Part shown: in pieces, positions 1 through 6,983 of the stretch
How positions within the stretch are numbered: position 1 is the first letter of the stretch
How the letters are laid out: every line of letters starts with the position of its first letter
Origin: an uncultured Clostridia bacterium
GTDB lineage: Bacteria > Bacillota > Clostridia > Oscillospirales > Ruminococcaceae
Direction: 5' to 3'
Length of the DNA stretch: 9,690 nucleotides
NCBI GenBank assembly: GCA_946613705.1
Contig: CAMOFU010000082.1
Coordinates: forward strand, 1-9,690
The notes under the pieces: generated by a model
What the model was told of the DNA's origin: nothing
The model's input: the letters and a program-made list of their open reading frames with translations, nothing else
The model's database searches: none
Translations under genes and position numbers: made by a program

Positions 1-57
1 ACACTAAGGGCAAAGATGCCGCCGCCTGTTTGGAGCTGTTTTTGATGCTTTTCGGAG

Positions 58-86
58 TAGACTGTCGGGGGATATCGTGCTACAAT
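58..86 (+). promoter_or_regulatory. Probable sigma-A promoter for the flavodoxin gene
   Basis: The -35 candidate TAGACT (58-63, 4 of 6 consensus bases) is followed by a 17-bp spacer and a -10 candidate TACAAT (81-86, 5 of 6). A TG dinucleotide one base before the -10 (78-79) gives an extended -10 element. Transcription would start near 93, leaving a leader of about 100 nt before the flavodoxin ATG. This is pattern matching only; no other element in 1-191 fits as well. Confidence 0.45.
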
Positions 87-95
87 CATATTACG

Positions 96-115
96 GGAGC
101 TGTGATGTCGGCTCC
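96..115 (+). other. Small hairpin in the flavodoxin leader
   Basis: GGAGC (96-100) can pair with GCTCC (111-115) around a 10-nt loop, followed by the AT-rich stretch 117-144. If the promoter at 58-86 is real, the hairpin sits at the very 5' end of the flavodoxin mRNA, where it could stabilise the transcript. It could instead be a weak remnant terminator of something upstream of the window. The stem is only 5 bp, so this is weak. Confidence 0.2.
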
Positions 116-191
116 GAGATATCTATTTTTATTTTATATTTTTATGATCGGCTGATGCTGTCGGCTGAAGCCGAGGGAAAGGACGAATAAT

Positions 192-614
192 ATGGCAAAG
201 ATCGCAGTAGTATATTGGAGCGGTACGGGCAACACCGAGGCTATGGCCAATGCAGTTGCCGAGGGCGCTAAGGAAAAGGGTGCGGAGACAGAGCTCATCA
301 CGGCGGGCTCGTTCAATGCCGCAGCTGTGGCAAACTACGACGCTGTTGCGTTCGGCTGCCCTGCAATGGGTGCCGAGGTGCTTGAGGAGAGCGAGTTCCA
401 GCCGATGTGGGACGATGTCAAGGGAGCTCTCTCGGGCAAGAAGATCGCGCTTTTCGGTTCCTACGGCTGGGGCGACGGTGAATGGATACGCAGCTGGAGC
501 GATGATGCATCTGCGGCAGGTGCAGTACCGGCAGCCGATTTTGTAATGGCTAACGAAGCTCCCGACGATGATGCTGTTGCTGCCTGCAAGGCACTTGGCG
601 CAGCACTTGTCTGA
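192..614 (+). CDS. Short-chain flavodoxin
   Basis: This is a 140-residue cytoplasmic FMN electron carrier that passes low-potential electrons between redox enzymes and can replace ferredoxin. Three FMN-binding segments are visible: the phosphate loop WSGTGNTEAM (9-18), the first flavin-flanking loop GCPAMGAEVLEE (55-66) and the second GSYGWGDGEW (89-98). Together with the length, these closely match the clostridial short-chain type, as in Clostridium beijerinckii flavodoxin. The ATG is preceded by AAAGGA with 8 nt of spacing. In the first loop, the Asp that follows Met-Gly in the C. beijerinckii protein is Ala here (A61), while the Glu that contacts the flavin N3 is kept (E62). The gene stands alone on the plus strand and converges on the cohesin-like gene, so no partner is indicated. 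The family is certain; the specific redox partner is unknown. Confidence 0.96.
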   Translation: MAKIAVVYWSGTGNTEAMANAVAEGAKEKGAETELITAGSFNAAAVANYDAVAFGCPAMGAEVLEESEFQPMWDDVKGALSGKKIALFGSYGWGDGEWIRSWSDDASAAGAVPAADFVMANEAPDDDAVAACKALGAALV

Positions 615-678
615 TGCAATTTGAAATGATGTGTGACCAACTTTCATAGTTTTCCTTTTATTCTTCTATTTGTTTTTG

Positions 679-738
679 GGGGACAGTGCTCCGTTCGGGC
701 GCTGTCCCCGGACAGTGCTCCGTTCGGGCGCTGTCCCC
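679..738. repeat. Two tandem identical 29-bp palindromic repeats
   Basis: A 29-bp unit beginning GGACAGTGCTCC and ending GGGCGCTGTCCCC occurs twice with no gap (681-709 and 710-738) and no mismatch; two extra G at 679-680 extend the first stem. Each unit folds on itself: GGGGACAG pairs with CTGTCCCC, then a T-G wobble, then GCTC with GGGC, around a 5-nt CGTTC loop. The units lie between two convergent genes. Neither strand shows a T-run directly after the hairpins, so they are not standard intrinsic terminators, although a T-rich tract (666-676) precedes them on the plus strand. They may be REP-like intergenic elements or transcription roadblocks. Confidence 0.85.
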
Positions 739-754
739 GATCTCTTTCGGCAAT

Positions 755-783
755 AAAAAAGGAGCCGCCCGAGCAGCTCCTTC
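755..783 (-). terminator. Rho-independent terminator of the cohesin-like gene
   Basis: Read on the minus strand, GGAGCTGC pairs with GCGGCTCC (one T-G wobble) around a TCGG tetraloop, and the stem is followed at once by TTTTTT (760-755). It begins about 10 bp past the TAA stop of the cohesin-like gene. On the plus strand the hairpin is followed only by TTCATACTG, so it probably works poorly for the flavodoxin transcript. Confidence 0.88.
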
Positions 784-789
784 ATACTG

Positions 790-2136
790 TTACTTATCCT
801 TGTTTCTGTTCTTATCATGTCTGTCGGTCTTGTCGGCAGGCTTTTTCTTTCTTGCGAAGACCTCCTCGGGATCCTGCACCATCTCGGTATCGTCGTCCTC
901 GTCGTACTCCACGAACTCGGTCTCCTCGCCGTCGCCGCCGTCGTCCGCCGCTGTCTTGTTCTTATCGAACGGCTTCATGATGACGATATACTCGATCGCT
1001 ACTGCTGCGACTGCCGCAAGGATAGCCATAGCGATCATGAACGTTCTGCCCGAGGTATCCTCGGTCGTCTCGGGAACGCCGGCGCTCTCCGCTGCGGAGG
1101 AGGTCACATCCGCCTCGGCTATCACGAGCCTGAACCGCAGCTCCTTGCCGCTGTTGTACTTGACTATCATCTCGGTCTCGCCCGCTGCGAGCAGTGAAAG
1201 TGCGCTCTCCTCGTATTTTGCGAGCTTGGTATCAAGTATCTTCACCGATTTAACGTTCTTGGTATCGGGGATATCCAGCTCGTTGAGCATCATCGGAAGG
1301 CTGCCGAGCTTGACGTTCAGCACGGGCAGCTCCTTCGAGCTGTCGTCCTCCTTCTCGGATTCGGCGGCAGAGCTTTCTTCTGCGGGTGCCTCGTCCTGAT
1401 ACTTGACTATGCCGTTCTGGATATTGTTCGGAACATCGAGCAGGTCTGTATCCTCGAGCTTATCGACCGACACATATATCACCGACGAGGTCATCTTCTT
1501 ATCGGTTATCCTGAAATGCAGCGTGGAGTACACCCCGCTGAAGGAGGTGCCCGCGGTATTGATATAAGTGAACGTATAAGCGCCGTCCTTGTTTTCCTCG
1601 GCAGGCTGGCCGCCTATCTCTGCGGAATTGATAAGGCTCCCCGTAAGCTCCATCAGCGAGTTGTCGTATTCCACCTTGATGACTGCGCTCGAGATCAGCT
1701 GATCGGGGTCAACATTCAGCGTGACATCGAATTCCTCGTCCTTTATCTCGCCTATTGAAAGATAGACCTTTGCGGGCTTGATTATCTTATTGGTCGTCGT
1801 GGTGGTCGCAGGAGTGGTGACACCCGCGGCGGTGGTCTGCACAGTTGTCTGCTGAGGGGCAGTTTCCTGAGACGGGGCGGGAGCGGCAGTAGTCTGTACT
1901 GTCTGCTCGGCTGTAGTTTCCTGAGTGCTTTCGGCTGCCGTAGTCTCGGGAGCGGAAGGCGCTTCTGTCTCCGACGGAACGCTCTCCTCGGTAGTCTGTG
2001 CGGGGGCTTCGGTGGTCACCGACCCGTTTTCGGTATCGGGGGGCTCGATCGGCCAGGGCTCGGCAAACGCGGTAAAAGCGCTGCAAAGAGCCATAACAGC
2101 CGCCGCTGCGGCAGCAACTGCCCTCTTCGATCTCAC
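790..2136 (-). CDS. Exported single-pass membrane protein with a cohesin-like domain
   Basis: This 448-residue protein has a Sec signal peptide (about 1-25; Ala-rich core, likely cut after AFA), a Thr/Glu/Ala/Pro-rich linker (about 36-116), a beta-rich domain (about 119-246), an acidic spacer (about 247-268), a second small beta-rich region (about 270-343), a transmembrane helix (about 364-388), and a charged cytoplasmic tail that is acidic (396-425) and then Lys/Arg-rich. The first domain fits the cohesin/carbohydrate-binding sandwich pattern: FDVTLNVD, IKVEYDNSLMELT, then YTFTYINTAGTSFSGVYSTL. That suggests binding of dockerins or a surface ligand outside the membrane. The start is GTG (2136-2134), set by GGGAGG with 8 nt spacing; the overlapping ATG (2138-2136) is followed directly by TGA, and an in-frame stop lies upstream. 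It has its own promoter and terminator. Export and topology are well supported; the cohesin assignment is tentative, and another Ig-like adhesion module is possible. Confidence 0.82.
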   Translation of the reverse strand: MRSKRAVAAAAAAVMALCSAFTAFAEPWPIEPPDTENGSVTTEAPAQTTEESVPSETEAPSAPETTAAESTQETTAEQTVQTTAAPAPSQETAPQQTTVQTTAAGVTTPATTTTTNKIIKPAKVYLSIGEIKDEEFDVTLNVDPDQLISSAVIKVEYDNSLMELTGSLINSAEIGGQPAEENKDGAYTFTYINTAGTSFSGVYSTLHFRITDKKMTSSVIYVSVDKLEDTDLLDVPNNIQNGIVKYQDEAPAEESSAAESEKEDDSSKELPVLNVKLGSLPMMLNELDIPDTKNVKSVKILDTKLAKYEESALSLLAAGETEMIVKYNSGKELRFRLVIAEADVTSSAAESAGVPETTEDTSGRTFMIAMAILAAVAAVAIEYIVIMKPFDKNKTAADDGGDGEETEFVEYDEDDDTEMVQDPEEVFARKKKPADKTDRHDKNRNKDK

Positions 2137-2183
2137 ATTGACCGCCTCCCTTCGTAATTCATCAAATTATAAGTCTGTATACA

Positions 2184-2212
2184 ATTATATTACATCATTT
2201 CGATTTTGTCAA
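2184..2212 (-). promoter_or_regulatory. Consensus sigma-A promoter for the cohesin-like gene
   Basis: On the minus strand a perfect TTGACA (2212-2207), a 17-bp spacer and a perfect TATAAT (2189-2184) are present. Transcription would begin near 2177, giving a leader of roughly 40 nt before the GTG start. Both hexamers are 6 of 6 at optimal spacing, so strong, largely constitutive expression is expected. It lies in the only sizeable gap between minus-strand genes and makes this gene independent of the upstream operon. Confidence 0.88.
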
Positions 2213-2244
2213 GCGCCCTATCACATTATTTTGTATAACGGGCC

Positions 2245-2281
2245 GAGCCTGCTGCACAAGATATTGCAGTAAGAAAGGCTC
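2245..2281 (-). terminator. Possible non-canonical terminator hairpin at the GH2 stop codon
   Basis: Read on the minus strand, GAGCCT (2281-2276, overlapping the TGA stop) pairs with AGGCTC (2250-2245), and inside it CTGCA (2269-2265) pairs with TGCAG (2256-2252), leaving an internal loop and an 8-nt apical loop. No T-run follows, so termination is uncertain. It may instead protect the 3' end of the operon mRNA. Confidence 0.35.
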
Positions 2282-5200
2282 AGACAAATCTGATCGACAT
2301 AAGATCGAAGTCGCTTCCGGGCAGGAAGGTGAGCGAGACAGTGCATTCGCCTTCTATTCCGTCTATCGGGAAGCTGCGCTCGGTGTAATCGTCACAGCCC
2401 TCGAACTCGAGCTGTCGGCGAAGCACCTCGCTGCCCTCGCTTTGCAGGTGGAGAGTGTTCACGGGCAGAGCCGAGCGCCCCTTGATAACGATGCCCGAGG
2501 GGGGCGTATCGAAGGTGAACCTGCCGAAGCTCACCGTTACGTTGTTGCCGATGCCCGTGACCGCCTGCTCACCGATCTCGAAGCTGTCGCCGTAGATGCT
2601 TTCGGCATTAACGGCAAGCAGCTCGGACGTTTCCTTCGGGCGCTTCACGAACTGAAAGCCCGCAACGTCGTACGCGAGGTCTGACTGCAATGAGATCGTA
2701 TGTATCCCGCGCAGCACCTTCGGCAGCGTATAGGTCATCGGCTGATAGGTGAGCCACTGCGGCGTGAGCGAATACTCGAAATCGCCGAGCAGCTCGCCGT
2801 TGTCGGGGATGCCGTCCCATATCTTTATGCGAACGGGGGTAGAGTAGTTGGCAAAGAGCGGGACGGTGATCCTGTCGCTGCCCACCGCGCCGAGGTCCAC
2901 GTTCTCGAAGCCGAACCAGCCGCCCTCTCTGCCGAAAGCCGCGCCGTGGTGTATGCCCGTCGATACGCTGCCGCCCGACAGCGAATAGAGCCCGCCCGCG
3001 ATGAGCCTGTAGGGGTCGAGCAGTGCCGAGCCGAGCCCCTCTCCGCTGAGGCGGAGCATCGTGAATATATGTATCTTGTCGGTGCCGTTGCGGCAGGCGG
3101 CTCTCAGGCAGAACTCGCCGTCGCCCAGACAGCGGACGGTAACGCCCTCGCTGTCATGAGAGACTATCTCTGCAAGGTGGGAGTCTATCCCGTCCTCGGT
3201 AGTGATGCGGTATTCTGTCTCGCTGCCGTACACGGTGTTTTCGGGGTAGAGCCTTGTGCGGAAGTACAGCTCTCTGTGGTCGGGGTCGAAGCGCTTCGTT
3301 TCGCCCGAAAGCTCTATGCGTCTTACGGGGATATCATGCTCGGGGTCGGGGCATTCGCAGGGGCGGGGAGTGCAGCGGTGGCTGAAGCTGATGCCTTGCA
3401 GCGGCGCTCCCGCGTTTGAGTCTATAGTCAGCCGTGCATCGGGCATACCTGCCGAACGCGCGGTGACGGTTATCTTTCCCGCCTTCTCGGTCGGGGCTAT
3501 TATCGCCAGCAGCTTGCCCGAGAAAAGTCTGCGCGAGGTGCCCTTGTACTGATCGTAGTCGGTCGAGTCGCCGTTATCCAGTCCCACGAGGCGGCCCTCG
3601 CCGCTGACCTCGACAAATACGCGGTTGTTGGCATTGGCGACAGCGGTGCCGTCCTTATCGACAGCCGAGATCTCCACGAAGCAGAGGTCGTCCGTCCCCG
3701 CGATAAGGCGGCTCTTATCATTGTTCAGGCTGAGCCTTGCGGCATCGCCGAAGCTCTTGACCGAGGTATGCACCGTCATTTCGTATTTATCGTTATAGCC
3801 GTTCGCCCTGATCTCTCCGCGCTTATAGGGCAGTCTGAGGTCATATGTCAGCTCGGTGTCGTGCTGCGGGTCGAAATCACGGCGGGCGAGCAGCTCACCG
3901 TTGAAGGATACATCAAAGTGCGGGCAGTTGGTCACGATGCGGACATCTATCATATCCCCCTCGGTGTGATCCCAGTAGGGGAAGATATGGATAAACGGTC
4001 TGTCCTGTCCGCGCCAGACCGATGCGAATACATAGGCGCTGTCCTTCATGAAGCCCGCTGTATCTATCTGACCGAAGTAGCTGTTCTTGGTCGAGTAGGG
4101 GGTAGGCTCGCCTATGTAGTCAAAGCCCGTCCAGATGAACTGCCCCGCGCAGTATTCGCGGTCGCGGTCGGGGAGTATGCAGGCCTCCCAGCTCCTTGCT
4201 GCCCAGACGGGGGCGCTGTTGCCGAGAGAGGAGCACTGCTCGTCGTCCTCGCAGAGTATCGCCCTGCCGAGCGGGAAGTGATATATCCCGCGGCTCTGCA
4301 CCACGGACGAGGTCTCGGAGCCGTAGATCATCCAGTCGGGGTGCTCGGCGTGCTGTTCATCGTACAGGCGCTCGGCATAGTTATAGCCTGCGAGCTTGAG
4401 GATATCGGCGCACCTGCGGGCATTGTCGCTGCCCATATAGTTCGAGCCGATGGTAACATAGCCGTTGCCGCGCGGGTCGTGCAGGCGGACTAAGCTTCTG
4501 AGCAGCGAGGTGACCTCCTGGCCGCGCTCGTCGGCATGGGTGTCGTATATCTCATTGCCGATGCTCCAGCCGATCAGGCAGGGGTGGTTCCTGTCGCGGC
4601 GCACCCACGAAGCAGCGTCGCGGCGCACCCATTCGGGGAAGAAGCGTCCGTAATCGTAGGTCGTCTTGGGGCGCTCCCACATATCAAACGCCTCGTCGAG
4701 TATCAGGAAGCCCAGACGGTCGGCAAGCTCCATAAGCTCGACGGCGGGCGGATTATGGCTGGTGCGTATCGCATTGACACCCATTTCTCTGAGAGTGAGC
4801 AGCTGCCGCCGTATGGCCCAACGGTTGACTGCCGCTCCGAGCGCGCCGAGGTCGTGGTGCATACAGGCACCGTGCAGCTTGACGTGTCTGCCGTTGAGGA
4901 AGAAGCCGCGGTCGGGAGTGAATTCGCAGCTGCGGAATCCGAATGTGACATCGCAGCTGTCTGTGAGCTCTTCACCGCGGTACAGCTCTGCGGTGCAGGT
5001 ATACAGCTGCGGGTCGTCGATATCCCATAGGGCGGGGCTGTCTGCCGTTAGATGAAGCTCGTTGACCGAATAGCTCATGCCGTCGCGCGTTATCTCGGGG
5101 GGCAGGGCGGACCTGTCGGCAGCGCAGACCCTGCGCTCGCACTCTGCCGCAGTCCTGCCTTTGCGCTTTATGACTGCCTTTACCGTCAGGTCGGACACAG

Positions 5201-5714
5201 CCGTGCCCGCAGGCCGCTCGGCTTCGCAGGTGACGGTGACTCTGCCGTCGGTATCGGCGGATATATAGATGCCGTCGGGCAGGAAGTGGATATCCTCAAA
5301 GCGCTTGAGCCACACCCGCCTGTAGATGCCCGCGCCCGAATACCAGCGGGAGTTCGGTTCACGGTGATCGACGCGGACGGTGACGGTATTCTCGCCCTCG
5401 CGGACAAGCTCGGTGATATCAAGCTCAAAGGTAGTATAGCCGTATTTCCACTCGCCCGCGAGGCTGCCGTTGACATAAACGCGGCAGTCCATATACACGC
5501 CCTCGAATCTGAGCGCGGTGCGTCTGCCGTCGGCGGGGAGGACAAATCGGCGGCGGTACCAGCCTGTTGAGGTCTTGTAGAGGTCGCGGGTATCCTCGAT
5601 GAGCCAGTCATGCGGGATATCAACAGGCTGCCACTCAAAGCTCTCGCTGTATTCGGTATCTATCGGCTGCAGCGAAAACTCCCAACCGTCGCAGAAAAGA
5701 ACTGTATCTCTCAT
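2280..5714 (-). CDS. GH2-family glycosidase, probable beta-galactosidase, cytoplasmic
   Basis: This 1144-residue retaining glycosidase has the standard GH2 order: a sugar-binding jelly roll (about 1-138), an immunoglobulin-like domain (about 145-262) and a TIM barrel (about 265-570). The acid/base is E388 in SIGNEIY and the nucleophile E467 in YGSETSS; GACMHHDLG and RTSHNPP are typical barrel motifs. A GH2 C-terminal Ig-type (DUF4982-like) region follows (about 590-765), then a bacterial-Ig-like region (about 797-890) and two beta-sandwich, CBM6-like modules (about 930-1024 and 1030-1144). No signal peptide is present, so cytoplasmic action is predicted. The ATG follows AAAGGAG with about 9 nt spacing. 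It lies 42 bp after the HI0933-type gene and is probably last in the operon. Domain organisation favours beta-galactosidase, but GH2 also holds beta-glucuronidases, beta-mannosidases and arabinosidases, so the substrate is not certain. Confidence 0.93.
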   Translation of the reverse strand: MRDTVLFCDGWEFSLQPIDTEYSESFEWQPVDIPHDWLIEDTRDLYKTSTGWYRRRFVLPADGRRTALRFEGVYMDCRVYVNGSLAGEWKYGYTTFELDITELVREGENTVTVRVDHREPNSRWYSGAGIYRRVWLKRFEDIHFLPDGIYISADTDGRVTVTCEAERPAGTAVSDLTVKAVIKRKGRTAAECERRVCAADRSALPPEITRDGMSYSVNELHLTADSPALWDIDDPQLYTCTAELYRGEELTDSCDVTFGFRSCEFTPDRGFFLNGRHVKLHGACMHHDLGALGAAVNRWAIRRQLLTLREMGVNAIRTSHNPPAVELMELADRLGFLILDEAFDMWERPKTTYDYGRFFPEWVRRDAASWVRRDRNHPCLIGWSIGNEIYDTHADERGQEVTSLLRSLVRLHDPRGNGYVTIGSNYMGSDNARRCADILKLAGYNYAERLYDEQHAEHPDWMIYGSETSSVVQSRGIYHFPLGRAILCEDDEQCSSLGNSAPVWAARSWEACILPDRDREYCAGQFIWTGFDYIGEPTPYSTKNSYFGQIDTAGFMKDSAYVFASVWRGQDRPFIHIFPYWDHTEGDMIDVRIVTNCPHFDVSFNGELLARRDFDPQHDTELTYDLRLPYKRGEIRANGYNDKYEMTVHTSVKSFGDAARLSLNNDKSRLIAGTDDLCFVEISAVDKDGTAVANANNRVFVEVSGEGRLVGLDNGDSTDYDQYKGTSRRLFSGKLLAIIAPTEKAGKITVTARSAGMPDARLTIDSNAGAPLQGISFSHRCTPRPCECPDPEHDIPVRRIELSGETKRFDPDHRELYFRTRLYPENTVYGSETEYRITTEDGIDSHLAEIVSHDSEGVTVRCLGDGEFCLRAACRNGTDKIHIFTMLRLSGEGLGSALLDPYRLIAGGLYSLSGGSVSTGIHHGAAFGREGGWFGFENVDLGAVGSDRITVPLFANYSTPVRIKIWDGIPDNGELLGDFEYSLTPQWLTYQPMTYTLPKVLRGIHTISLQSDLAYDVAGFQFVKRPKETSELLAVNAESIYGDSFEIGEQAVTGIGNNVTVSFGRFTFDTPPSGIVIKGRSALPVNTLHLQSEGSEVLRRQLEFEGCDDYTERSFPIDGIEGECTVSLTFLPGSDFDLMSIRFV

Positions 5715-5756
5715 GGTAATGAACTCCTTTATATCTATATCGGTTTGATCGTTTCG

Positions 5757-6983
5757 TTATGTGTCGTTTGCGCAGGCATAGGCGGTCGAGAACGCGATCT
5801 GCAGATTGAAGCCGCCCGTATAGGCATCAACGTCTATCACCTCGCCGATGAAATACAGTCCGCGGACGAGCTTTGACTCCATCGTTTTCGGGGAAAGCTC
5901 ATCGGTGCTGACTCCGCCCCGTGTGATTATCGCCTCCTCGATCGGCCGCAGACCCTTAACGGTAAAGGTGAGGTGCTTCATTGCCGAAACGAGCGCCTCG
6001 CGGTCGGATTGGGTGATCTGGTTGGCTCTTCTGGTGCTGTCTGTGCCGCTGCGCCGAATGATGACGGGTATCAGCTTGGCGGGCAGAAGGCCGCGCAGCA
6101 GGTTCGCAAGCTCCTTGTTCGGTGCTGCTGCGATATCCCTGAGTATCCTGTCGCTGAGCTTCTGCTCGGACAGGGCGGGCTTGAGGTCGATCACGAGGGT
6201 GTATCTGCCCCTCTCTATCCTGCCGATATGCGCCGATGCCGACAGCACCAGCGGTCCGCTCATGCCGAAGTGGGTGAACAGCAGCTCGCCCAGCTCGGAG
6301 TAAAGCGGCTTTTTGCTGCCCTCCTCGCAGAGCGAGAGGGTGCAGTTTCGCAGCGACAGCCCCATCATCTCGGGGCAGTCCCGCCCCTCTGTGACTATCG
6401 GCACCAGCGACGGCGTGAGCTCGGTCACGGTATGTCCTGCCTGCCGTGCCAGCTCATAGCCCGCGCCCGTTGAGCCCGTTGCGGGATAGCTCATCCCGCC
6501 CGTTGCAACGACGGTTCGGGCGGAGCGGTACTCCGCCGAAGTGCTCCTTGCCCCGACGCATCTGCCGTCCTCGATGATAAGGCTGACTATCTCGTCGGTG
6601 ACGAACCGCACCCCCGCGTCCCTACAGGCATTCACGAGAGCCGAGCGTATGTCCTCCGCCCTGTCGCTGACAGGAAACACCCGTCTTCCGCGCTCTGTCT
6701 TGAGCGGTACACCGAGGCTCTCGAAAAAAGCCATAGTGTCCTCGGGCGCGAAGCGCGAGAGTGCCGAGAACATGAATTTCGGGCTGCGCGGGATATTGTT
6801 CATCACCGTCTGCACGTCGCTGTTGTTGGTTACATTGCAGCGCCCCTTGCCCGTTATCAGCAGCTTTCGCCCGCACTTTTTTTCATGCTCGCAGACGATC
6901 ACCTCTTCGCCGAGCCATGCCGCCTGCACCGCGCAGAACAGCCCCGAGGCTCCTCCGCCGATCACCAGTCTGTCACATCTCAT
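5757..6983 (-). CDS. HI0933/YhiN-family FAD-binding flavoprotein
   Basis: This 408-residue protein is a member of the HI0933-like (YhiN) family of NAD(P)/FAD-dependent oxidoreductases of unknown substrate. The N-terminal Rossmann motif GGGASG (9-14) binds the FAD ADP moiety. The family signature GRKLLITGKGRCNVTN (38-53), the second FAD-contact motif VVATGGMSYPATGSTG (mid-protein) and the C-terminal GLYFIGEVIDVDAYTGGFN (about 375-393) are all intact, and the length is normal. It is a soluble cytoplasmic protein without membrane segments. The ATG overlaps the transporter stop by 4 bp (ATGA), with AGAAGG seven bases upstream, so translation is probably coupled. Family membership is certain; the reaction is not known for most members, and the neighbouring glycosidases do not obviously explain it. 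Confidence 0.95.
   Translation of the reverse strand: MRCDRLVIGGGASGLFCAVQAAWLGEEVIVCEHEKKCGRKLLITGKGRCNVTNNSDVQTVMNNIPRSPKFMFSALSRFAPEDTMAFFESLGVPLKTERGRRVFPVSDRAEDIRSALVNACRDAGVRFVTDEIVSLIIEDGRCVGARSTSAEYRSARTVVATGGMSYPATGSTGAGYELARQAGHTVTELTPSLVPIVTEGRDCPEMMGLSLRNCTLSLCEEGSKKPLYSELGELLFTHFGMSGPLVLSASAHIGRIERGRYTLVIDLKPALSEQKLSDRILRDIAAAPNKELANLLRGLLPAKLIPVIIRRSGTDSTRRANQITQSDREALVSAMKHLTFTVKGLRPIEEAIITRGGVSTDELSPKTMESKLVRGLYFIGEVIDVDAYTGGFNLQIAFSTAYACANDT

Noticed and set aside
679..738. Intrinsic terminators for the flavodoxin gene
   Set aside because: The hairpins are strong, but no T-run follows on the plus strand; the T-rich tract lies before them, so I list them as repeats.
686..1399. 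237-residue serine-rich open frame on the plus strand
   Set aside because: It runs through the palindromic repeats and the terminator and is antisense to the cohesin-like gene; the serine richness mirrors the opposite-strand codons.
2700..3419. 239-residue open frame on the plus strand inside the GH2 gene
   Set aside because: It is antisense to a clear GH2 coding region, has an Ala/Val/Glu-rich composition typical of shadow frames in GC-rich genes, and has no recognisable domain. The same applies to the plus-strand frame at 3768-4493.
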